This document shows positions 1 to 5,609 of a stretch of 8,430 nt of DNA, in pieces. A program made the translations under genes and the position numbers. The notes beneath the pieces were generated by a model. The model ran no database searches, was not told where the DNA came from, and worked only from the letters and a program-made list of their open reading frames with translations. The stretch's first letter is position 1. Every line of letters begins with the position of its first letter. Source of the DNA: Candidatus Uhrbacteria bacterium (lineage in GTDB: Bacteria; Patescibacteriota; Patescibacteriia; UBA9934; GWF2-40-263). The stretch is taken from NCBI GenBank assembly GCA_018700535.1, contig JABITQ010000003.1, positions 1 through 8,430 of the forward strand. The letters are read 5' to 3'.

Positions 1-8
1 AAAAACAT

Positions 9-416
9 ATGACCAATTGCATTTTCTGCGGCATCATCTCTGGTGAGATCCCATCTCATAAAATTTATGAGGACAGCAATGTCGTTGCGTTTCTAGATAT
101 CAATCCAGTAAAAGATGGGCACACGCTCATTGTTCCAAAAGCACACGCAGAAAACTTACTCGAGTCTGGGTCTGAGGTTTCACAAATGTTGATGGAGACC
201 GTGCAAAAGATTTCGCCTGCAATCAAAAAGGTTGTAGCGGCTGAGGGGTTCAATGTCGTAACAAACATCGGAGCCGCCGCCGGACAAACAGTACATCACA
301 CACACGTGCACATCATCCCACGTCACGAAGGCGACGGACTCGCGCTTTGGCCACAGATGAAAACAGACCACGAGGCTTTGGGGGAGACGGCTAAGAAGGT
401 AAGTGATTTGTTATGA
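9..416 (+). CDS. HIT-family nucleotide hydrolase/transferase (HINT-like), 135 aa
   Basis: Small cytosolic enzyme of the histidine-triad superfamily; such proteins hydrolyse nucleoside phosphoramidates, adenylylated molecules or dinucleoside polyphosphates. The triad HTHVHII lies at residues 97-103 near the C-terminus, and its last His is the expected nucleophile. A CxxC pair (C4, C7) at the N-terminus is the zinc-binding pair seen in many bacterial HIT proteins, probably completed by downstream His residues. The core DINPVKDGHTLIVPK segment (residues 30-44) is typical. The length of 135 aa is normal for the family. The start is the ATG only 8 bases into the window, so its upstream control region is not visible. 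Its TGA stop overlaps the ATG of the next gene (ATGA), which suggests translational coupling. The family call is secure; the exact substrate cannot be told from sequence. Confidence 0.95.
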   Translation: MTNCIFCGIISGEIPSHKIYEDSNVVAFLDINPVKDGHTLIVPKAHAENLLESGSEVSQMLMETVQKISPAIKKVVAAEGFNVVTNIGAAAGQTVHHTHVHIIPRHEGDGLALWPQMKTDHEALGETAKKVSDLL

Positions 417-952
417 AGAAGTGGAAGACGTTGAGCACAAAATTGATTGAAGAGAACAGGTTCGCCTCTTTTAAGGTAGATGAATTTGAGACAGCTGAGG
501 GAAACAAAGGGTCTTATTATTATCATCTCAACAATAATGCAGCCTGTGCATTTGCTCAGCTTTCTGAAGATCAGTTTGTCATGCTTCGCGAGTATCGCTA
601 TCTTCTCGATCAGATTTCTCTTTCACATGTGCAAGCACGTGTTGAGATAGGTGAAGATGCAATAGACGCAGCGCATCGTGAAGTCATTGAGGAGGTTGGA
701 TATAAAGCAGGTGAAATGATTTCTTTGGGCTGGATGGCGTCTGCCCCCGCGATCTCAAAAGAAGTGTTCTCTGTGTTCTTGGCGCGTGATTTATCACTCG
801 AAGAGAAAAATAATGATGAGTTTGAAGACACCGAGGTCGTGATCATGTCTAGAGCCCAGATTGACGAAGCTGTTGTTTCTGGAGAAATTTGGGATAGCAA
901 TGTGATCGCAACATGGCAGAAGGTTAAGATGTTTTTAGATAGCGAATCTTAA
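413..952 (+). CDS. Nudix hydrolase, ADP-ribose-pyrophosphatase-like, with altered Nudix box
   Basis: A 179-aa Nudix-fold protein. Residues 35-70 have the layout of ADP-sugar pyrophosphatases (a beta-rich N-terminal domain, then a REYRYLL segment near 59-65). The Nudix helix spans about residues 75-97 and keeps the metal-binding core REVIEEVGY (R89, E90, E93, E94, G96) and the preceding GE (80-81). The invariant Gly at the head of the box is Ala75, and the usual 'E-L-P-A-G' lead-in reads S-H-V-Q-A. Catalysis by the conserved Glu residues looks possible, but substrate choice may differ from classical ADP-ribose pyrophosphatase. The gene overlaps the HIT gene by 4 bp and is followed by rmlB after one base, so the three are probably co-transcribed. 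An ADP-sugar or nucleotide-sugar substrate would suit the neighbourhood, but that is inference. Confidence 0.88.
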   Translation: MKKWKTLSTKLIEENRFASFKVDEFETAEGNKGSYYYHLNNNAACAFAQLSEDQFVMLREYRYLLDQISLSHVQARVEIGEDAIDAAHREVIEEVGYKAGEMISLGWMASAPAISKEVFSVFLARDLSLEEKNNDEFEDTEVVIMSRAQIDEAVVSGEIWDSNVIATWQKVKMFLDSES

Positions 953-953
953 T

Positions 954-1958
954 ATGAAAATTCTTGTAACAGGGGGAGCGGGCTTTATTGGCTCAAACTT
1001 TATTAAGTATTATTTGGATGCGCATCCTGAGGATGAGGTGGTGAATTTGGATGTGCTGACGTATGCGGGGAATTTGGAGAACTTGAAAGATGTTGAAGAG
1101 AACCCTCAGTATACGTTTGTTAAAGGGTCGATTACAGATCGTGATCTCGTCTTTGATCTCGTAAAAGACGTCGATGCGATTGTACATATTGCTGCAGAGA
1201 GCCATGTTGATCGATCTATCATGGACTCAGGTCCGTTTGTTGAGACCAATGTTATTGGGACTCAAGTGCTGCTCGACGCAGCGCTCGCCCACGGAAAGAA
1301 GCGTTTTCATCATGTCTCAACAGACGAAGTGTTTGGCTCGCTCGGTCCAGATGACAAGCCTTTTGACGAGACAACACCGTACGCACCGCGCAATCCGTAC
1401 TCTGCGTCTAAAGCTGCATCAGATCATCTCGTGCGTTCCTACTTTCACACACACGGGCTTCCAATCACAATTTCAAACTGTTCAAACAACTACGGCCCTT
1501 ACCAGTTTCCAGAAAAGATGATCCCACTGTTTATCGCAAAGCTTCGCGCTGGCGAGAAGGTTCCTGTGTACGGCGATGGTCAGCAGATCCGCGATTGGAT
1601 TCATGTTGGCGACCATGTGCGTGGGATCGACGCGTGTTTGCAAAAGGGTGAGCTTGGTGAGACGTACTTGTTTGGGGATGATAATGAGGTGCGTAATCTA
1701 GACCTAACAAAGAAGTTGATCGAGCTTGTCGGTGCATCTGAAGATATGATCGAGTTTGTAAAAGACCGGCCTGGACACGATCGTCGATATGCGACAGACT
1801 CTCGCAAGGCACATGAGCAGCTTGGGTGGAAACCTGAGTTTACATTTGAGACTGGCCTGCGCAATACGATCGATTGGTACTTGGCGAACGAAGAGTGGGT
1901 TGATCGATGTCGTAGTGGAGCCTATAAAGATTATTACAAGAAACAGTACGGACTATGA
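954..1958 (+). CDS. rmlB: RmlB-type dTDP-glucose 4,6-dehydratase, 334 aa
   Basis: Extended short-chain dehydrogenase that converts NDP-glucose (dTDP-glucose in most bacteria) to NDP-4-keto-6-deoxyglucose using tightly bound NAD. The Rossmann glycine motif TGGAGFIGS is at residues 6-14. AAESHVDRS at 80-88, the catalytic triplet T123-D124-E125 (in STDEVFG) and Y149-x-x-x-K153 (YSASK) are all intact. Further RmlB hallmarks are SNNYGPYQFPEKMIP (about 177-191) and a C-terminal RPGHDRRYA segment. The length is typical. The ATG follows the Nudix stop by one base with no Shine-Dalgarno sequence. The stop codon overlaps the start of the next gene, an epimerase/reductase that would use its product. A UDP-glucose-specific relative (as in RHM N-terminal halves) cannot be excluded by motif reading, but the nearby RmlA supports dTDP. 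Confidence 0.96.
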   Translation: MKILVTGGAGFIGSNFIKYYLDAHPEDEVVNLDVLTYAGNLENLKDVEENPQYTFVKGSITDRDLVFDLVKDVDAIVHIAAESHVDRSIMDSGPFVETNVIGTQVLLDAALAHGKKRFHHVSTDEVFGSLGPDDKPFDETTPYAPRNPYSASKAASDHLVRSYFHTHGLPITISNCSNNYGPYQFPEKMIPLFIAKLRAGEKVPVYGDGQQIRDWIHVGDHVRGIDACLQKGELGETYLFGDDNEVRNLDLTKKLIELVGASEDMIEFVKDRPGHDRRYATDSRKAHEQLGWKPEFTFETGLRNTIDWYLANEEWVDRCRSGAYKDYYKKQYGL

Positions 1959-2809
1959 AGATTTTGATTTTTGGAAAAGGGTACATGGGGCGTCGCTGCG
2001 CAGAAGCGTGGGGAGACGAAGCGATTTTGTCTGACGTGTATGTTGAAACAAAAGCTGATGCACTTAATGAGATTAATCGTGTTCAGCCAGACGTTGTGTT
2101 TAACGCCGCAGGTGTAAAGGGTGTGCCGAATGTTGATTGGTGCGAGGATCATCAAATCGAGACCATGCGTGGTAACACAGTGATGCCTTTGGTGCTTGCA
2201 GATGCATGTGCTGAAACTGGTATGTACATGTTGCACATGGGGTCAGGTTGTATTTTTTACGGAGACTCTGCGCACGAGGATTGCGCATGGCGCGAAGAAG
2301 ATTTTGGAAACCCATCCGCGACATACTCGCGATCAAAGTGGGCAGCAGACCTTGTGCTCTCAACACTCCCAAACATCGGAGTCGCACGTATTCGGATGCC
2401 AATCGATTGGAAGCCAGCACCAGGTAACTTGATTAACAAAGTTGCGAATTACCCAAAGGTAATCGACGTAGAGAACTCAGTAACGATTGTGGACGACATG
2501 ATCGACGCGTTTTATCAGCTATTGCAAAAACAGGCTGCAGGCGTGTTCCATGTAACCAACCCTGGAGCAATGCGTCATCGTGAGCTGATCGAGTTGTACC
2601 AAGAGTTGGTAGACTCAGAGCATTCTTGCGAGTGGATCCACAACGATGAACTCGTTGGGCAGGGGCTTGCAGTGAAGGGGCGTTCAAATAATCTGTTGGA
2701 TTCTAGCAACCTAATCGCAATCGGGATCGTGATGCGGCCGGTGGGGGAGGCGCTACGAGATACGATGGAAAAGTTTGCAGCCGCGATGCAAGATGAGGCA
2801 AATAAATAA
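1955..2809 (+). CDS. NRS/ER (UER1)-like bifunctional 3,5-epimerase / 4-keto-reductase for NDP-L-rhamnose, 284 aa
   Basis: NAD(P)-dependent extended SDR, best matched by memory to plant UER1/NRS-ER, the C-terminal half of plant RHM, and the giant-virus homologue, not to RmlD. Shared signatures are GxGxxG at 7-12, FNAAGVKGVPNVDWCE (49-64), GSGCIF (96-101), Y124-x-x-x-K128, RIRMPI (145-150), NLINKVANYPKV (158-169), SVTIVDDM (175-182), TNPGAMRHREL (201-211) and RSNNLLD (243-249). C99 and K162 align with the Cys and Lys that I recall being implicated in epimerisation in the Arabidopsis enzyme. RmlD would instead show a STDYVFDG-type motif where this protein has GSGCIF. Predicted role: turn the RmlB product directly into NDP-L-rhamnose, doing the work of RmlC plus RmlD. 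The start overlaps the rmlB stop by 4 bp. An intrinsic terminator follows 15 bases after the stop codon. Family placement is strong; bifunctionality is inferred. Confidence 0.85.
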   Translation: MKILIFGKGYMGRRCAEAWGDEAILSDVYVETKADALNEINRVQPDVVFNAAGVKGVPNVDWCEDHQIETMRGNTVMPLVLADACAETGMYMLHMGSGCIFYGDSAHEDCAWREEDFGNPSATYSRSKWAADLVLSTLPNIGVARIRMPIDWKPAPGNLINKVANYPKVIDVENSVTIVDDMIDAFYQLLQKQAAGVFHVTNPGAMRHRELIELYQELVDSEHSCEWIHNDELVGQGLAVKGRSNNLLDSSNLIAIGIVMRPVGEALRDTMEKFAAAMQDEANK

Positions 2810-2824
2810 GATCTGGAAAAATGC

Positions 2825-2859
2825 ACAAAAAATGCACATCGGATGTGCATTTTTTGTTT
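2825..2859 (+). terminator. Intrinsic terminator closing the HIT-Nudix-rmlB-ER cluster
   Basis: Two 16-nt arms (2825-2840 and 2842-2857) are perfect reverse complements; they pair through ATGCACATC / GATGTGCAT with an A-tract on the left and a T-tract on the right. The hairpin starts 15 bases after the stop at 2809, as expected for a rho-independent terminator. The flanking A-tract means it could also work on the opposite strand. The left arm is preceded by a partial copy of its own sequence (ATGCACA at 2821-2827 and 2832-2838). Confidence 0.9.
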
Positions 2860-2918
2860 AAGCTTAGTATAGATTGTATTTATAGCTTGAGATATTGATC
2901 GTTTTGCGAATCGAGAAA

Positions 2919-2964
2919 TGTAGGGAACCCAAGACCCTACATGTAGGGTCTTGGGTTCCCTACA
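2919..2964. repeat. Perfect 46-bp palindrome in the rmlA upstream gap
   Basis: Positions 2919-2941 and 2942-2964 are exact reverse complements: 23-bp arms, no spacer, centre between 2941 and 2942. Each arm also contains a smaller inverted pair (GTAGGG at 2920-2925 with CCCTAC at 2935-2940, mirrored in the other arm) and GGGAACCC / GGGTTCCC. RNA from either strand would fold into a very long hairpin, and the DNA could extrude a cruciform. It lacks a following T-tract on the plus strand, so it is not a classical terminator. It lies 60 bases past the terminator of the upstream cluster and 95 bases before rmlA. The rest of the gap at 2860-3058 is AT-rich and holds a candidate promoter but no gene. 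The function is unknown; candidates are a dimeric-regulator operator, a small mobile or REP-like element, or a transcript-stabilising hairpin. Confidence 0.95.
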
Positions 2965-3021
2965 AAATATGGGGGGATGTCTCTCGAAATGAATTTGGAA
3001 ATCAGTCTTATCTCTTGGTGA

Positions 3022-3050
3022 TTGACGAAATATATTGCCCGACGTAGGGT
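3022..3050 (+). promoter_or_regulatory. Candidate rmlA promoter (leaderless)
   Basis: TTGACG at 3022-3027 matches the -35 consensus in 5 of 6 positions. Exactly 17 bases later TAGGGT (3045-3050) is a weak -10 hexamer. Transcription would begin about 3057, almost on the ATG at 3059, giving a leaderless message. The TAGGGT lies in a GTAGGGT heptamer that also occurs in the upstream palindrome (2943-2949). Moderate to low confidence because the -10 is poor. Confidence 0.35.
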
Positions 3051-3058
3051 ATTCGCGT

Positions 3059-4141
3059 ATGAAAGCACTCATTGCCGCTGGTGGTCGCGCGACGCGATTG
3101 CGCCCAATTACTTGGACACGTAATAAGCACTTGATTCCGTTAGGAAACAAGCCAATGCTTTGGTATGTCATTAAAAAGATCACAAATGCTGGCATTAAGG
3201 AGATTGTCATCAATGTGAATCCTGGTGAAGTAAAGTACATGAGCCAGGCGATTGGAGACGGATCTGAGTTTGGTGCGCAGATTACGTACCTTGAGCAGCG
3301 CGGTGGTGCGAAGGGGCTTGCTCACGTGGTGGCAAATGCTGAAGAGCATTTGAAGGGAGAACCGTTCTTGTTCTTTCTTGGCGACAACATTATCCTCGGG
3401 TCGATCAATAAGTTCGTTGATCGTTTTGTGAACGAAGGGCTCGATTGCATGATCGCACTCTCACGCGTAAAGGACCCGCATCGTTTTGGTGTCGCAGAGT
3501 TTCATCCTGATGGAACACTAAAGCGCACAGTAGAGAAACCAAAGGATCCTCCATCACCATTTGCGGTTACTGGAATTTACATTTTCGACAGTCAGTTTTT
3601 TGACGCGTTTAAAAACATTGAGCCATCACCTCGTGGTGAATACGAGATTACAGACATGATTACCTGGTACATCCGTAATGGGAAAACAGGTCATGAGGAA
3701 ATCACAGGTTGGTGGAAGGACACCGGGACACCTGACGCGCTTATCGAGGGGAATGCGCTTATCATGGATGACATGGCGCGCGATGAATTTTGTGTCGATT
3801 GTAAAGTGCATGAGGACACTGAGTTGCAAGGGTTGGTCTCAATCGGCGAAGGGTCAACTGTTTCAAAAGACTGTTTGATTCGCGGGCCGGTAGTAATTGG
3901 AAAAAACTGTACGATTACATCGAGCTACATTGGACCATACACAGCCATTGGTGACGGCGTCACGATTAACCACACAGAGGTTGAGCATTCAATCATCTTC
4001 GACGGCGCATCAATCGACACTACGCGTCGTATTGCAAACAGTCTGATTGGAACAAATGCGTCGCTCATTGATTACAGACGATCGCATCCAAAGACAGGGC
4101 ATCGATTGATCATCGGTGACAACTCAATTGTAGAATTATAA
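3059..4141 (+). CDS. rmlA: Long-form glucose-1-phosphate thymidylyltransferase (RmlA, long type), 360 aa
   Basis: Sugar-phosphate nucleotidyltransferase that joins glucose-1-phosphate and dTTP to give dTDP-glucose, the first step to dTDP-L-rhamnose. The N-terminal catalytic domain has the nucleotide loop GGRATRLRPIT (residues 8-18, with Ala in place of the usual Gly before TRLRP), NKHLIPLGNKPM (22-33), metal-binding FLGDN (106-110, D109), VEKP (158-161), VTGIYIF (170-176) and WWKDTGTP (218-225). Beyond about residue 245 come hexapeptide-like repeats (IGEGS, IGKNC, IGPYTAIGDG) of a left-handed beta-helix; this tail distinguishes the long form from the ~290-aa RmlA. The start is set at ATG 3059 because the protein then begins MKALIAAGG as the family does; a TTG at 3035 would add 8 unlikely residues. 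Transcribed apart from rmlB but probably in the same pathway. UTP use is possible and untested. Confidence 0.93.
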   Translation: MKALIAAGGRATRLRPITWTRNKHLIPLGNKPMLWYVIKKITNAGIKEIVINVNPGEVKYMSQAIGDGSEFGAQITYLEQRGGAKGLAHVVANAEEHLKGEPFLFFLGDNIILGSINKFVDRFVNEGLDCMIALSRVKDPHRFGVAEFHPDGTLKRTVEKPKDPPSPFAVTGIYIFDSQFFDAFKNIEPSPRGEYEITDMITWYIRNGKTGHEEITGWWKDTGTPDALIEGNALIMDDMARDEFCVDCKVHEDTELQGLVSIGEGSTVSKDCLIRGPVVIGKNCTITSSYIGPYTAIGDGVTINHTEVEHSIIFDGASIDTTRRIANSLIGTNASLIDYRRSHPKTGHRLIIGDNSIVEL

Positions 4142-4166
4142 AATCAGGGCCTTGGCCCTGATTTTT
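4141..4166. terminator. Bidirectional intrinsic terminator between convergent rmlA and the PEGA gene
   Basis: An 11-bp perfect stem, 4141-4151 with 4154-4164 (AAATCAGGGCC / GGCCCTGATTT), with T-rich sequence after it on both strands: TTTTTCTT on plus and ATTTTATAA on minus. It begins at the last base of the rmlA stop codon and ends just before the minus-strand stop at 4168, so one hairpin ends both convergent transcripts. Confidence 0.93.
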
Positions 4167-4167
4167 C

Positions 4168-5505
4168 TTATCGCTGTATTCGTTTGGAGAAAATCCCCAT
4201 CTCATTTCCATCTGCTCCAAGCATATAAATCCATTCACCATCCGGATCAACCCAGGCTCGACCAACGACTCCGCCAGTTAATTCGAGTGTCTCGTGTCCG
4301 TCTCGTGAGTCTAACTCAATCGAGATCACTTGCGCATCTGTTACAAAGACAACGCTGTTCCCAAGCGGATACCAGAAAACATCTTGAATGCGTTCGCTTA
4401 GTCGTGTGAGAGTGGTGGTTGTATGTGTGGAGCGTGTGTAGACTTCTAGGTCAAAACCGTCAGTAAACACCAGTCTGTCTTGGTCCGCACTCCAGTGCCA
4501 CGATGTCGCTTGTTCGTTAAGTAAGATGGGTTGATCAGCATTTGTAAGGTCTACCAAGATAATGCGTTGTCGATCTACATCCTCAAGCAATGCTGTGTCA
4601 CCAGGGGTGTTATGAAATTGGTAGGTTCCATATGGGAGGTAGGTCACGATCGATGCGGTGTCGTTCTCATAGGTTGAGAGGACAGCACGGTCAGTATTTT
4701 GTGACAGCGCAAGAAGTTGATGTTGATATGAGGTTGTTTGAGCATCAAATGCGAGGGGTTCTGCATCCTCAGTGTTATGGATGTTCAGTTGATAGATCAC
4801 TCCATCAAGGCGCGCATATAGCACATCGTCCTCCCAAGCATCCCACCAATACTCGCTTGAGAGTTTTAGGATGCGATGGATATCTAGTGTTTGCTCCTTA
4901 TCTAAATCTACAAGCGTGAGCGACTCTTGTGTAAATCCATCTTGATTCAAAATAAGATACGTACCAAGTGCAGACCATTCAATGGTGTACTCAGCTCCTG
5001 GTTCGTCTGGGAGACGTGCAATAACACGCTCTGTCTCAGCAAGTCCATCGCTTACCCACAATTCAACCCACGAACCTTCACGCACAAGGTAGGCAAGGCT
5101 GTGGTGATCAGGTGACACACTTGAGTGCTGAGTTGATCGATCGTCTTCAACTTGCTTCTCACTTTCTAAAAATAACAAAGCTCCTTCGATAAAAGTGGTT
5201 TCGCGACTAGTGACGGTAAGTTGTTTCTCCCATGAGATGTATCCGTCCTTTTCAAGGCGAATCACACGCTCTCCAGGGTAGACAGTGTCGAACACAGAGG
5301 GGGTTTGTTCTGACTGCTCGACGCCATCAATAAACACTGTTGCTCCACGAGGCACGCTCGTCACATTAAGAACACCTGTGTGGACAATTTGACCAGCACC
5401 CAAATCTAAGCGATACCCAGCTGTATAAAGCACAACAAGCGGTGCTGAGATGAGGAAAGTAAGGAGGAATGTGAGGAAAAGAATGAGTCGAAGATTTTTG
5501 TTCAT
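4168..5505 (-). CDS. Membrane-anchored PEGA-domain protein with C-terminal beta-propeller-like region, 445 aa
   Basis: Function unknown. The N-terminus has a short basic stretch and one hydrophobic segment at about residues 5-28, which acts as a membrane anchor or uncleaved signal, so the bulk should face outside. A PEGA domain follows at about 44-98: GVLNVTSVPRGATVFIDG (44-61), a PxVF turn, YPGERVIRLEKDGY (76-89) and W92. PEGA domains are small surface-associated beta folds. From about residue 130 to the end there are repeated beta-rich blocks of WD40/TolB-like style, marked by S/D-P/A-D-x-x-x-hydrophobic openings such as SPDHHSLAYLV, SADQDRLVFTDG and DPDGEWIYMLG. Proteins of this layout are common in CPR genomes and are often annotated only as PEGA-domain or hypothetical. 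It is transcribed alone, divergent from the S41 peptidase gene. The ATG has no Shine-Dalgarno sequence. The domain call is confident; its binding partner is not deducible. Confidence 0.85.
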   Translation of the reverse strand: MNKNLRLILFLTFLLTFLISAPLVVLYTAGYRLDLGAGQIVHTGVLNVTSVPRGATVFIDGVEQSEQTPSVFDTVYPGERVIRLEKDGYISWEKQLTVTSRETTFIEGALLFLESEKQVEDDRSTQHSSVSPDHHSLAYLVREGSWVELWVSDGLAETERVIARLPDEPGAEYTIEWSALGTYLILNQDGFTQESLTLVDLDKEQTLDIHRILKLSSEYWWDAWEDDVLYARLDGVIYQLNIHNTEDAEPLAFDAQTTSYQHQLLALSQNTDRAVLSTYENDTASIVTYLPYGTYQFHNTPGDTALLEDVDRQRIILVDLTNADQPILLNEQATSWHWSADQDRLVFTDGFDLEVYTRSTHTTTTLTRLSERIQDVFWYPLGNSVVFVTDAQVISIELDSRDGHETLELTGGVVGRAWVDPDGEWIYMLGADGNEMGIFSKRIQR

Positions 5506-5515
5506 AGATGAAGTT

Positions 5516-5521
5516 ATTGTA
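5516..5521 (-). promoter_or_regulatory. Candidate -10 box of the PEGA-protein gene
   Basis: On the minus strand this reads TACAAT, 5 of 6 matches to the -10 consensus. Its downstream edge is 10 bases before the ATG, so transcription would begin within a few bases of the start codon. I see no good -35 at 16-18 bases upstream. Confidence 0.3.
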
Positions 5522-5567
5522 GAGGGTATTTGCGAAAAGAAAAAGTGTTGCCGTGTGAAAGATCCAC

Positions 5568-5596
5568 TTCACCTCATTGTTATTCTCATGTATCCT
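5568..5596 (+). promoter_or_regulatory. Candidate S41 peptidase promoter
   Basis: TTCACC (5568-5573) and TATCCT (5591-5596) each match 4 of 6 consensus positions and are separated by exactly 17 bases. The predicted start site, near 5603, lies about 7 bases before the ATG at 5610, giving a nearly leaderless transcript. It sits in the 104-base gap between the divergent PEGA and S41 genes. Confidence 0.35.
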
Positions 5597-5609
5597 TAGA
5601 GTTATCTTT

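Noticed and set aside
414..416. Possible recoding of TGA as an amino acid (Gracilibacteria-type code)
   Set aside because: TGA ends the HIT and rmlB frames at family-typical lengths, each overlapping the next gene's ATG, so it is an ordinary stop.
1955..2809. Reading the epimerase as RmlD (dTDP-4-dehydrorhamnose reductase)
   Set aside because: The RmlD hallmark around STDYVFDG is absent; the motifs instead follow the UER1/NRS-ER pattern throughout the length of the protein.
2919..2964. CRISPR repeat or intrinsic terminator reading of the palindrome
   Set aside because: There is a single copy with no spacers, and no T-tract follows the hairpin on the plus strand.
3035..3058. Upstream TTG start for rmlA
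   Set aside because: It would add 8 residues before the conserved MKALIAAGG start and lies upstream of the predicted transcription start.
2575..3240. 221-codon open frame on the minus strand across the end of the epimerase gene, the gap and the start of rmlA
   Set aside because: It is antisense to two confidently identified genes, runs through both the terminator hairpin and the palindrome, and its translation shows no recognisable domain.
5519..5534. Similarity of GTAGAGGGTATTTGCG to the rmlA upstream stretch at 3044-3056
   Set aside because: The match requires a 2-base insertion and a mismatch over about 15 bases and lies in unrelated gene contexts; chance is the simpler explanation.
5577..5609. 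Upstream TTG start for the S41 peptidase
   Set aside because: The added residues overlap the candidate promoter and precede the natural basic N-terminus and membrane helix.
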